DNA of 64,000 nt from the NCBI RefSeq assembly GCF_022012475.1, contig NZ_JAKLWS010000005.1, forward strand, positions 144,145 through 208,144, in the 5' to 3' direction. Within the stretch, counting starts at the first letter, position 1. Each line of letters begins with the position of its first letter. Source of the DNA: Rhodohalobacter sulfatireducens (GTDB taxonomy: Bacteria; Bacteroidota; Rhodothermia; Balneolales; Balneolaceae). The notes under the pieces were generated by a model. It was not told where the DNA came from and made no database searches. It saw nothing but the letters and a program-made list of their open reading frames with translations. The position numbers were made by a program, and so were the translations under genes. Positions 56,592-64,000 of the stretch are shown here, piece by piece.

Positions 56592-57692
56592 ATGATCACT
56601 GATAAATTAGAAAAACACCTTCAATTATCGATTGATTGGCTGATTAAAAGCAAGCAACCATCGGGTGGGTCAAGCGCCTATCACGCCCCACTATTGGGCT
56701 GGATTAAGCCATACCCTGAAACAACTGGCTACATCATTCCAACTCTTATTGATTACCATCATTACGCAGAAGATCAATTGGCTATTAGAACTGCTGTTGA
56801 TTTTGGAGAGTGGCTACTGTCAATCCAATCGGGTGAGGGCTATTGGTTTGCGGGTCAGCATCCTCCCAAAAAACAGGAGCCAAGCGTATTTAATACAGGG
56901 CAAATTCTGTTTGGTTTGATCTCTCTTTATAAGGAAACAAAGGATTCAAAATGGTTAACATCACTCGATAAAGCTACCGAATGGTTGTGCAGTTCAATTG
57001 ATAGAAACGGGTACTGGAAAGAGGGGCACTACCGTGGATTTAATCCAACCTACTACTCCCGGGTTGCCTGGCCAATCCTGTTGGCTTCAACTGTTTTGGA
57101 TAACGATACATATCGAAACAAAGCGATACTGGTTTTGGATACCCTGATCAAGAAAAGAAACCCAAATGGAACATTCAGCGGCTGGGGGTTTGACGAGCAC
57201 GGATCAGCGTTTACCCACACAATCGCTTACACTTTACGCGGTTTTATGGAGTCTTCCATTCTGATCAATGATTGGGAATCATATGGAGCTAAAACTGAGA
57301 GAGCACTCCAGAAATTTTATACTCTCTCTGAACTGAATAATGGGCGATTAGACGGTGAATATAATGAACAGTACTCCGGTAAAAAAACCTATAGTTGTAT
57401 AACCGGCAATTTTCAGATTGCACTGTGTTTAATGAGGTGGTATGAGAAAAACAATGACTTACGATTGATGAATTCTGCTTCAAAATTGATTGAATATTCT
57501 GTAAAATGTCAGACGTCTACAGATTCAATTCTTTCTCATAAAGGAGCTATTCCGGGATCAAAACCGTTTTGGGGACGTTATATGACACTACGTTATCCAA
57601 ATTGGTCTGCTAAATTCTGTGCAGATGCATTACTTTTGTTCTTGAAACTGTATAAAAAAGAATCAGACCGATGGGACATCGAGGAGTCGTAA
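56592..57692 (+). CDS. Alpha/alpha-barrel protein of the six-hairpin/terpenoid-cyclase-like type
   Basis: A 366-residue soluble protein built of repeated helix pairs with aromatic-rich loops: SIDWLIKSKQPSGGSSAYH, YPETTGYIIPTLIDYHHY, FNTGQILFGLISLYKET, YYSRVAWPILLAST, AFTHTIAYTLRGFMES and CITGNFQIALCLMRWYE. This periodic pattern marks an (alpha/alpha) barrel as found in glycosidases, epimerases and cyclases. No catalytic set can be assigned. It overlaps the formyltransferase gene by 22 bases. Probably modifies or binds the glycan made by the operon. Confidence 0.65.
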   Translation: MITDKLEKHLQLSIDWLIKSKQPSGGSSAYHAPLLGWIKPYPETTGYIIPTLIDYHHYAEDQLAIRTAVDFGEWLLSIQSGEGYWFAGQHPPKKQEPSVFNTGQILFGLISLYKETKDSKWLTSLDKATEWLCSSIDRNGYWKEGHYRGFNPTYYSRVAWPILLASTVLDNDTYRNKAILVLDTLIKKRNPNGTFSGWGFDEHGSAFTHTIAYTLRGFMESSILINDWESYGAKTERALQKFYTLSELNNGRLDGEYNEQYSGKKTYSCITGNFQIALCLMRWYEKNNDLRLMNSASKLIEYSVKCQTSTDSILSHKGAIPGSKPFWGRYMTLRYPNWSAKFCADALLLFLKLYKKESDRWDIEES

Positions 57693-58480
57693 TAACAGCC
57701 GGATTCGACAAATCTGAAGCCGCTACCTGTTTGGCAGAGCTTTTCAAACAAAATGGAATCCCTGTAAATGGGATCATGGTAGTAAGTCCATACTCTGTTC
57801 TCCGTATAAAATATTATTTGAAAAAGAAGGGATTATCCTCCATCACCCAATCGATTCGTCGTCTTAAAGGGTTTCAAAAAAATGATTCTGGAAATACGCC
57901 AAATCACATCAATCAATTCAGAATTGAACATCAGATATCCATTGACTCATTAAAAAAATGGGCCAATATAAATCACTGCAAGATCATTACTGTTGCTTCA
58001 CTTAATTCCGATCAATCAATCCACTTTTTGGAAAGTACTGATCCTCAATGGCTGGTATACAGCGGTGGCGGAATTCTGAAACAACCGATCATTGATCAGG
58101 TAGATGGCCAAATTTTAAATGCACATCAAGGCCCGTTACCCGAGATAAGGGGGATGAATGCAGCCGAGTGGTCCATTCTCTTAGATAAAAAACAGGAAGT
58201 TACCATACACCTCATTGACAGGGGAATTGATACCGGGAAGATCATCAAAAGACTCCCCTACACTATTGATAAAAAGGATAATATTGAATCCATACGAGAA
58301 AAAGCGATTATTAAAGGAGTTGAGGGGTTGATTGAAGTCGGTTCGCAGGATTCTCTTGTTAGATATGATATTCAAGAGAATCATTCCCAATATCGGCAGT
58401 GCTACACTTTATCTAACGCGATGAGAGAACTTCTGAATGCTAAATTAGAATATCTAAAGTCCAGGAGTGCCGATGTTTAG
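57671..58480 (+). CDS. Formyltransferase-family protein
   Basis: A 269-residue protein with the formyl-transferase fold. The catalytic triad is visible as N150 and H152 in LNAHQGPLPEIRGMNAAEW and D187 in IDRGIDTGKII, spaced as in Fmt and sugar formyltransferases. Those enzymes use 10-formyl-tetrahydrofolate to formylate an amino group. In this polysaccharide operon an amino-sugar is the likely acceptor, giving an N-formylated surface glycan; a C-terminal domain that would fix the substrate is short. Starts inside the previous gene and overlaps the next by 8 bases. Confidence 0.85.
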   Translation: MGHRGVVITAGFDKSEAATCLAELFKQNGIPVNGIMVVSPYSVLRIKYYLKKKGLSSITQSIRRLKGFQKNDSGNTPNHINQFRIEHQISIDSLKKWANINHCKIITVASLNSDQSIHFLESTDPQWLVYSGGGILKQPIIDQVDGQILNAHQGPLPEIRGMNAAEWSILLDKKQEVTIHLIDRGIDTGKIIKRLPYTIDKKDNIESIREKAIIKGVEGLIEVGSQDSLVRYDIQENHSQYRQCYTLSNAMRELLNAKLEYLKSRSADV

Positions 58481-60065
58481 AAAAATGAAGCGCATACTTC
58501 ACACTTTGGCTTATGTAACTCCAAAACAAGTTGTTTTCCGCTTAAAATACTTACTGGCCCCTGTAAAATCTCTCAAAATTAAACACGTCCGCAGCAAAGA
58601 AAAGGTAACTCCAATTCAATGCCTGCCAATACCCTACTCAAATAAAATAATAGAGAAGGCAGGCTCTGAATATCATGTTACTCTCCTGAATTTATCAACA
58701 AAATATGAGAACCAAATACACTGGGCTGATGATTCCTATGGACAGCTATGGAATTATCACCTGCAATATGCCGATTTTTTAAGACAGGATGACTTGAGCG
58801 TTACCGAAAAAGAAGATCTGTTAATTGACCTTTATGAATGGCTTAAATCCGGGAAATTAAAACCGGAACCTTACCCCTCTTCACTTCGGATTATGAATCT
58901 CATCAGGTTTTTATCAGAAAACCCGGAGAGTCTTAATAAAAAAAATGAGTTGATCGATCACCTTTACTCCGAACTCCTCTTCCTGGAAAATCGACTGGAA
59001 TATCATCTTTTGGGAAATCACCTGATGGAAAATGCTTTTGCACTTCTGATGGGAGGCACATATTTCCAAAGTGTGAGATGGAATAATATTGCAAACGCAA
59101 TTTTTCTTGAGCAGGTACCTGAGCAGATCCTGAAAGATGGCGGGCATTTTGAACGAAGCCCCATGTATCATCTGATCTTGTTATTCCGATTTCTTGAAGC
59201 CCTTTACTATCTACCCTCCGATTCTGAACTCTATTCTCTTTTTCTAAAAACTTCAAAGCAGATGCTGGGTTGGATTGATCAGATGAGTTTTCGAAATGGG
59301 GATTTAGCTCATTTCAATGATTCGACAGATCATCAAGCCTATTCCAAAAAGCAGATTCTACAGATGGCTCAGAAATGCGGTATTTCTGAGTATTCGCCAA
59401 CTATACTGAATGAATCGGGATACCGGAGGTATGAGAATGAAAATGCATCACTTTTAGTGGATTCCTGCGGCATAAAACCGGATTATCAACCCGGTCATGC
59501 GCATGCAGATTCACTCTCCTTCATTCTTTACTCTCATGGAAAACCGATTGTGATTGATCCCGGAGTATCAACTTATGAAGCCGGTAAACGCCGAAATTGG
59601 GAGCGTTCTACAAAAGCTCATAACACAATTACATTCCGCGAACAAAATACCGCCGATGTATGGGGTAAGTTTAGAGTAGGAAAACGGCCAGATGTTAAAA
59701 TTGTAGAGGAGAGCGATGCTGAATGTATACTTCGATTAAGGCATAAACTCGAATCAGGGGACCTGTTTGAACACCATCGGAAATTTCACTTCTCACATGA
59801 GTATGTCGAAATTTTTGACTCGGTTACACTCAATGAACCCGTTGAAGGCAGAATTCACCTCCATCCGGGTATCAAAATAAAGGAACTGACAAAAAATAAG
59901 GTTATACTTGATGAAGGCACTGTTATAAAATTACAGAACATTTTACTTGTCGAAGAGTTTACATACAAATGCTCAAATGCATTCAATGTTCGATCAAACT
60001 CCATTGGAATAAGGTATGAGTTTGACCATGATACAACACTAAGAATCTATTTTCCAGGTACATGA
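58473..60065 (+). CDS. Heparinase II/III-family protein
   Basis: A 531-residue polysaccharide-lyase-like protein. The N-terminal alpha toroid includes WNYHLQYADFL, YHLLGNHLMENAFALL and SFRNGDLAHFNDST; the C-terminal beta domain starts with the diagnostic QPGHAHADSLSFILYSHGKP, IVIDPGVSTYEAG and KAHNTITF. Such proteins cleave uronic-acid polysaccharides or, in biosynthetic loci, tailor the product. No signal peptide is visible, so it may work inside the cell. ATG 58473 has AGGAG five bases upstream; a GTG at 58467 is an alternative. Confidence 0.9.
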   Translation: MFRKMKRILHTLAYVTPKQVVFRLKYLLAPVKSLKIKHVRSKEKVTPIQCLPIPYSNKIIEKAGSEYHVTLLNLSTKYENQIHWADDSYGQLWNYHLQYADFLRQDDLSVTEKEDLLIDLYEWLKSGKLKPEPYPSSLRIMNLIRFLSENPESLNKKNELIDHLYSELLFLENRLEYHLLGNHLMENAFALLMGGTYFQSVRWNNIANAIFLEQVPEQILKDGGHFERSPMYHLILLFRFLEALYYLPSDSELYSLFLKTSKQMLGWIDQMSFRNGDLAHFNDSTDHQAYSKKQILQMAQKCGISEYSPTILNESGYRRYENENASLLVDSCGIKPDYQPGHAHADSLSFILYSHGKPIVIDPGVSTYEAGKRRNWERSTKAHNTITFREQNTADVWGKFRVGKRPDVKIVEESDAECILRLRHKLESGDLFEHHRKFHFSHEYVEIFDSVTLNEPVEGRIHLHPGIKIKELTKNKVILDEGTVIKLQNILLVEEFTYKCSNAFNVRSNSIGIRYEFDHDTTLRIYFPGT

Positions 60066-61252
60066 AGCGAATCCTGTATTTAACGTTTTACTTCAGGCCA
60101 GATTTATGCGCCGGTTCATTTCGAAATTCTCCATTAGTAGATGAACTATCAAAACAGATTGAAGGAGAAAACATTAAGATTGATGTTTTTACAACAAGCC
60201 CTAATAGGTATGCCAGCTTTCGTGAAGATTTTCATGAATCAGAACAACTTGGAAATATCTCCATCGAACGGATTGTCGTTCCTTCACATGAAAGTGGAAT
60301 AAAAGATCAGATATTGAGTTTCAGAACTTATTTTTTCGAAGTTTTGAATAGAACAAAGAACAATCATTATGACCTTGTTTTTGCCTCTTCAAGTCGATTT
60401 TTTACTTCTTATTTGGGTTACTTGATCGCAAAAAGGGAGAAATCTCTACTCTATCTTGATATTCGTGATCTTTTCAGCAAAACGATAAAGAGCATATCTT
60501 CTAATCCAATCATTAAATATTTTATAACTCCCATTGTTAGGAATCGAGAAATTAAAGTTTTTGAATATGCTACTCACATCAATCTCATAAGTAAGGGATT
60601 CCGAAATGATTTTACGAAATTCAAGAATGCACATTTTTCATTCTATACTCATGGAGTAGATCCTGTCTTCAAAAAGGCCCAAGAAAAACGCTTTATTAAA
60701 AATGGAAAAGCTAAAAAAATTGTATATGCCGGTAATATTGGCGATGGCCAGGGATTGCATAAAATTATTCCAGAAGCAGCTGAACTGCTCTATGGTAAAT
60801 ATGTATTCAGAATTATCGGCGATGGCGGGGCTAAACAAAAACTGGTTGATAAACTCAGGGAATTAGAAATCAAGAATGTTGAGATGGTTGAGCCGATGAG
60901 TAGAACAGAAGTCGTTAATGAATACAGAAATGCTGACATTTTACTCATTCATCTTAATAACCTCCCCATTTTTAACAAAGTTCTCCCTTCAAAAATATTT
61001 GAACTAGCAGCAGTAGAAAAACCCATCTTAGCAGGTGTGAATGGATACGCACAAGAGTTTTTGAATGACAAGATTGAGGGAACATTTCTGTTTAATCCAG
61101 GTGACGTTCATGGTCTAATTCATCAGATTGACGTTGTAGAGAACTTTTTGAAAGAAAATACCACAATCGATAATAGTGAGTTCATTAGTGAATTTGATCG
61201 GCAAGATATTAAAGAACAGATGGCTAAATCTATTTTGAAATATCTGAAGTAA
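60062..61252 (+). CDS. Family 4 glycosyltransferase (WbuB-like)
   Basis: A 396-residue GT-B enzyme. N-terminal domain: ILYLTFYFRPDLCAGSFRNSP, VDVFTTSPNRYASF-like and YLDIRDLFSKTIKSI. C-terminal donor-binding domain: KIVYAGNIGDGQGLHKIIPE, FRIIGDGGAKQKLVDKLREL, and the LPSKIFELAAVEKPILAG loop, the last being the EPFG-like nucleotide-sugar site. Predicted to add a fucosamine-type or similar sugar in the WbuB manner, but the donor is not known. Overlaps the heparinase gene by 4 bases and ends the operon. Confidence 0.9.
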   Translation: MKRILYLTFYFRPDLCAGSFRNSPLVDELSKQIEGENIKIDVFTTSPNRYASFREDFHESEQLGNISIERIVVPSHESGIKDQILSFRTYFFEVLNRTKNNHYDLVFASSSRFFTSYLGYLIAKREKSLLYLDIRDLFSKTIKSISSNPIIKYFITPIVRNREIKVFEYATHINLISKGFRNDFTKFKNAHFSFYTHGVDPVFKKAQEKRFIKNGKAKKIVYAGNIGDGQGLHKIIPEAAELLYGKYVFRIIGDGGAKQKLVDKLRELEIKNVEMVEPMSRTEVVNEYRNADILLIHLNNLPIFNKVLPSKIFELAAVEKPILAGVNGYAQEFLNDKIEGTFLFNPGDVHGLIHQIDVVENFLKENTTIDNSEFISEFDRQDIKEQMAKSILKYLK

Positions 61253-61297
61253 CAGCCATCTTTTCAAATGAAGAAATTTATTCTGAGATGTTGATCA

Positions 61298-62464
61298 CTA
61301 TTTTCCCATCATATACTGAAGAAAACTTCTCAATATTTTACCCGATAATATATTTTGATAAGAAAAATATTGAGCAAGCCTCAGATGATTTGGTTTCTTA
61401 AAATTAACCTCATTCAGATCGTTAGTTTTGTACAGATAAAAAAATTGGGATTCTGTTTCATAGGATTCAAACTTCATATTTAGTTCCAAAGGTTTGAATT
61501 GTAGCGGGAAGGATTGAATTGGTGAACTAAACTTTTTACTGCTTAAAATGTAATCACTCTCCAATAGTTGGTTGATTGACTTTGTTCCATACAAATCAAC
61601 TTCAATATTTTCATTTTCCAACCCTAACAATCTACCCACAAAATCACCCGATGATTCCATATGCATATCATACTTTATTAAGTGATTTGTAAAGTTTGGG
61701 AATTGAACATATTGGCTATTAGAAATTATTCCTGATAATGGAACTTGAAACAAGTTTCCTAACTTCCGGATATGTTCACCCTCTTCATCGCCACAGTGAG
61801 TAGAATAGCTGTTATACGGATAAACCACATACTTGTCTTTCTTAATCAAATAGGCATTAAAATACTTTTTCCAAGAATTTTTACTCCAATCTTTAACATT
61901 TTCCGGTAATTCAATTGTATTCAATATACTGGTGGATTGATTATCTGAATACCAATCTTTGAACTCTTTCCATTGCTTACTGCTCCAAGCCTGTCCCCAG
62001 GAACAAACAAGTTTCATGAAGTAAGCAGAGCATTCGGTTTTTAATGCTTCAAATGGTAACTGGGCAGTCTCATTAAAACGTTGAGAATAGAGTGAAATAC
62101 CGGCAACGGAATTTTCATTGTCATAATAATCAAGTGCTTTTTTTGCGTAATTATAATAACCGGGTGAAACAATTAAATCTTCCTCAAGAACGATTACACT
62201 GCCATACTGTAATGAAAAATCAGCGCAGACCATGATATGATCTTTTAGGCCAAGCTTTTTTGTTTGTTCTATGATTTGAACGCTGCCATGCTTAAAGTCG
62301 AAATTTTGGGCAGTCTTTTTTACGTCTTCCGTGGCTCCGAAATCTAAAGAAATGATAAGTTGAACACTCTCAGGATAGTATGCCTGGTTGACTGAATGGA
62401 GAAGTCTTCCAAGTGATTTCTCGCGTTTAAATGCAGGAATTACAACAGCAGGATTGACCATCAA
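61298..62464 (-). CDS. Glycosyltransferase, GNT-I/GT2-like
   Basis: A 388-residue protein with a GT-A N-terminal domain: PAVVIPAFKREKSLGRLLHS, QLIISLDFGATEDV, and the metal site VIVLEEDLIVSPGYYNYAK (EED). After it come YDNENSVAGISLYSQRF and FMKLVCSWGQAWSSKQWKEF, a pattern seen in GNT-I-like (GT13-type) and some bacterial GT2 proteins. Either M1 or M2 may start it. It is convergent with the preceding operon and separated from it by 45 bases. Confidence 0.78.
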   Translation of the reverse strand: MMVNPAVVIPAFKREKSLGRLLHSVNQAYYPESVQLIISLDFGATEDVKKTAQNFDFKHGSVQIIEQTKKLGLKDHIMVCADFSLQYGSVIVLEEDLIVSPGYYNYAKKALDYYDNENSVAGISLYSQRFNETAQLPFEALKTECSAYFMKLVCSWGQAWSSKQWKEFKDWYSDNQSTSILNTIELPENVKDWSKNSWKKYFNAYLIKKDKYVVYPYNSYSTHCGDEEGEHIRKLGNLFQVPLSGIISNSQYVQFPNFTNHLIKYDMHMESSGDFVGRLLGLENENIEVDLYGTKSINQLLESDYILSSKKFSSPIQSFPLQFKPLELNMKFESYETESQFFYLYKTNDLNEVNFKKPNHLRLAQYFSYQNILSGKILRSFLQYMMGK

Positions 62465-63267
62465 TCTCGTTTATTTCAAAATGATTGAAGAAGGATGAAT
62501 TTCATCTTTATTCATTTTTTGCATCAAGTATCTTTCTTCTCTTTTAATAAAATTCAGTCTTTGATACTACAATCTGAATAATAATGAATTGGTACTGAAA
62601 ATTTCTGACCAATATTAGGTTAATACAATTTATGGTATGATCCCAATTTCATATATACCTTGTACATTAAATTAAATTTAATATAGTCTCACAGAAAATA
62701 ACTTTTATGTCAAAATTATAATCTAATTTAACGTCAGCTCGATATATATTTATTGTAGATTGTCAGTTTGAGCCAGCCTTGTCTGCAGACTGGCACAGTT
62801 CAGGGCTGGCTATTTTGAGAGAAAAGAAATCCCAAAATTGTATCTGCCTACCCTAGCTTTAGCACAGGCGGGCTCATTGTTACGTATTCAATCATCTATT
62901 CATCATTATCTAGAACTGATGTTAATTTATGTTTATTAACCGGTATATGCAGCCTGCGAGGAGGACCGATGTCATCCACATCCATCCTTGCCATTTATTT
63001 TACCCTTTCTCTCTATAACTCTATTCAGTGAATAATTTTACCTCGATTCTTATCATTCTGAAACTGGTAGATTCATTCATCCTTAGAGCTGTATGAATCA
63101 GTGAAATCAAATGTTGAATCAATTGAGCCGGCATCAATAATCAAAGGAGAAATCAGAAAATATTAACTTTGTATTTATGAAAGAATTACCGATACATTCT
63201 GATCGTACAATTCTGTAAAACTTTAAATATGTTATTAAAATAAATATTTGACCACGGCCATTAAAAA
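62465..63267. other. 803-bp gene-free region with nested hairpin
   Basis: No gene is supported here. At 62771-62811 there is an outer palindrome AGCCAGCC/GGCTGGCT enclosing the perfect 10-mer GTCTGCAGAC (62781-62790), similar in build to the other palindromic elements. The rest is AT-rich with no long reading frame on either strand. It may hold promoters for both flanking genes. Confidence 0.55.
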
Positions 63268-63903
63268 ATGAGATTTATTCAGCAGACTATACAAAGAACA
63301 TCTATTTATTTAAGAGACCTGAAAAATATTCTAATGTACGGTTGGTCTGCTCCCAGGTATAAAGAGAGAATATGGATTGATCCTAATAGCATTGAATTCA
63401 TGATTGATCGCGAGGAAGTTAAACGCATCACGGGAATACATAGGAATCAGGCGAGTGGAATTGTTGTAGATTGGGACGAAGTTAAGAATTTAAAACCGAT
63501 CGAGGATCAATACAGAATTGAATATTGCAAAAAACATTGGGAGGAAGGAAAATCCTGGGAAGAGTTGGGAGTAATTGACTACATGTCTAAATCAAAAAAA
63601 TATGGTGATTGGCCAAGGGAAAAAATTAAAGCTCGATTTGAAATGTTGGATAAGGCATACAACGAAACAAAGAAGTTAGGCAGGCTGAAAACAAGAAAGG
63701 AGATGAATCCGGAAAACTTTAGAGAAGAAGATGGAATTTTGGTCCATATTGCAAAAGATGGAAAGCCGGTTTTTGGCGGAAACGGTTTTCACAGATTGGC
63801 AATCGGCAGAGTTCTAAAATTAGATAAAATTCCCGCTGAAATAGGTATTGTCGATAAAAACTCAATTCATTATTTAAAGGAATACAGAAAAACTAAATTC
63901 TAA
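63268..63903 (+). CDS. Unknown protein with C-terminal ParB-like fold motif
   Basis: A 211-residue protein I recognise only in part. The N-terminal 60 residues are basic (FIQQTIQRTSIYLRDLKNIL) and may contact a membrane or nucleic acid. The C-terminal part reads ILVHIAKDGKPVFGGNGFHRLAIGRVLKLDKIPAEIG, which follows the ParB/Srx-like pattern of a phosphate-binding G-x-N/R-H-R loop. Similar orphans occur beside polysaccharide genes. The gene is AT-rich, and its stop is only three bases from the end of a group II intron on the other strand. Confidence 0.6.
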   Translation: MRFIQQTIQRTSIYLRDLKNILMYGWSAPRYKERIWIDPNSIEFMIDREEVKRITGIHRNQASGIVVDWDEVKNLKPIEDQYRIEYCKKHWEEGKSWEELGVIDYMSKSKKYGDWPREKIKARFEMLDKAYNETKKLGRLKTRKEMNPENFREEDGILVHIAKDGKPVFGGNGFHRLAIGRVLKLDKIPAEIGIVDKNSIHYLKEYRKTKF

Positions 63904-63906
63904 TTA

Positions 63907-64000
63907 GTCGAGTAGCCAAGGGGAATTTCACCCCAAGGCTCTCACAGAACCGTACATGATAGTCTCCCATCATACGGCTCTTGTCGTTGAATCGTTATGA
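63907..64000 (-). mobile_element. Group II intron, 3' end (domains V and VI)
   Basis: On the minus strand 63980-63947 is a 34-nt domain V hairpin: GAGCCGTATGATG, a GAGA (GNRA) tetraloop, then a CATGTACGGTTC arm, with the catalytic AGC near the 5' side. Domain VI follows (63946-63907): AGCCTTGGGG pairs with CCCCTTGGCT, and one A (complement of 63913) is bulged between GGCT and CTC, seven bases from the 3' end, the normal branch-point. The intron ends CTACTCGAC at 63907. Its 5' part and any reverse-transcriptase gene lie beyond the window. Confidence 0.88.

Overview
The window looks like the chromosome of a Gram-negative, heterotrophic bacterium on the Bacteroidota side of the tree. It carries lipoproteins and an apolipoprotein N-acyltransferase, an outer-membrane barrel, a periplasmic DsbD, a DUF5683 protein, small ExbB-like and LytTR proteins, and many genes without an obvious Shine-Dalgarno site, several starting with TTG. 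RecBCD together with phosphatidylcholine synthase fits the Balneola/Gracilimonas/Rhodohalobacter group (Balneolota). That placement is inference from gene content; no rRNA or tRNA gene was recognised in the window.

Layout. 1-2.6 kb: edge of a surface-polysaccharide locus (deacetylase end, ATP-grasp, glycosyltransferase). 2.6-8.5 kb: M49-like lipoprotein peptidase, an AT-rich orphan, a PIN toxin-type pair in reversed order, catalase-peroxidase. 8.7-13.9 kb: membrane-anchored PAF-acetylhydrolase-like esterase, ExbB-like channel, LytTR regulator, then a divergent pair of a CHT1-like choline transporter and phosphatidylcholine synthase. 14-20.3 kb: phenylacetate degradation genes in the order A, B, C, D, G, H, I. 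E and F are absent at their usual place, and a vapBC module sits between G and H. 20.4-29.3 kb: SpoIIE phosphatase, transketolase, TPR protein, the parA-parB-DUF5683-LOG operon and an ECF sigma/anti-sigma pair. 29.5-41 kb: housekeeping genes (uvrC, pseudouridine synthase, rmuC, dnaJ, grpE, VOC protein, beta-barrel protein, rsmI, lnt). 41.4-44.3 kb: dsbD and a redoxin. 44.3-46 kb: an AT-rich insert flanked by a 142-bp direct repeat. 46-54.5 kb: recC-recB-recD. 54.7-62.5 kb: a six-gene polysaccharide operon with a convergent glycosyltransferase. 63.3-64 kb: a ParB-fold-like orphan, then the 3' end (domains V and VI) of a group II intron on the minus strand.

How genes work together. Choline imported by the CHT1-like symporter can be used directly by Pcs to make phosphatidylcholine. 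PaaABC(D) epoxidise phenylacetyl-CoA, PaaG isomerises the ring epoxide, PaaH oxidises a 3-hydroxyacyl-CoA and PaaI removes dead-end thioesters; the PaaE reductase and the other Paa enzymes must be encoded elsewhere. DsbD can pass electrons across the membrane to periplasmic thiol proteins such as the adjacent redoxin. RecBCD, UvrC and RmuC form a repair group; the recCBD and rmuC upstream regions share a 17-bp palindrome.

The most notable non-coding structure is a set of short intergenic palindromes, often with three-base loops, found beside many genes. The most unusual loci are the repeat-flanked insert (with an amber-interrupted, cysteine-rich lipoprotein gene), the choline transporter/Pcs pair, the intron end, and the palindrome shared by the two recombination operons.
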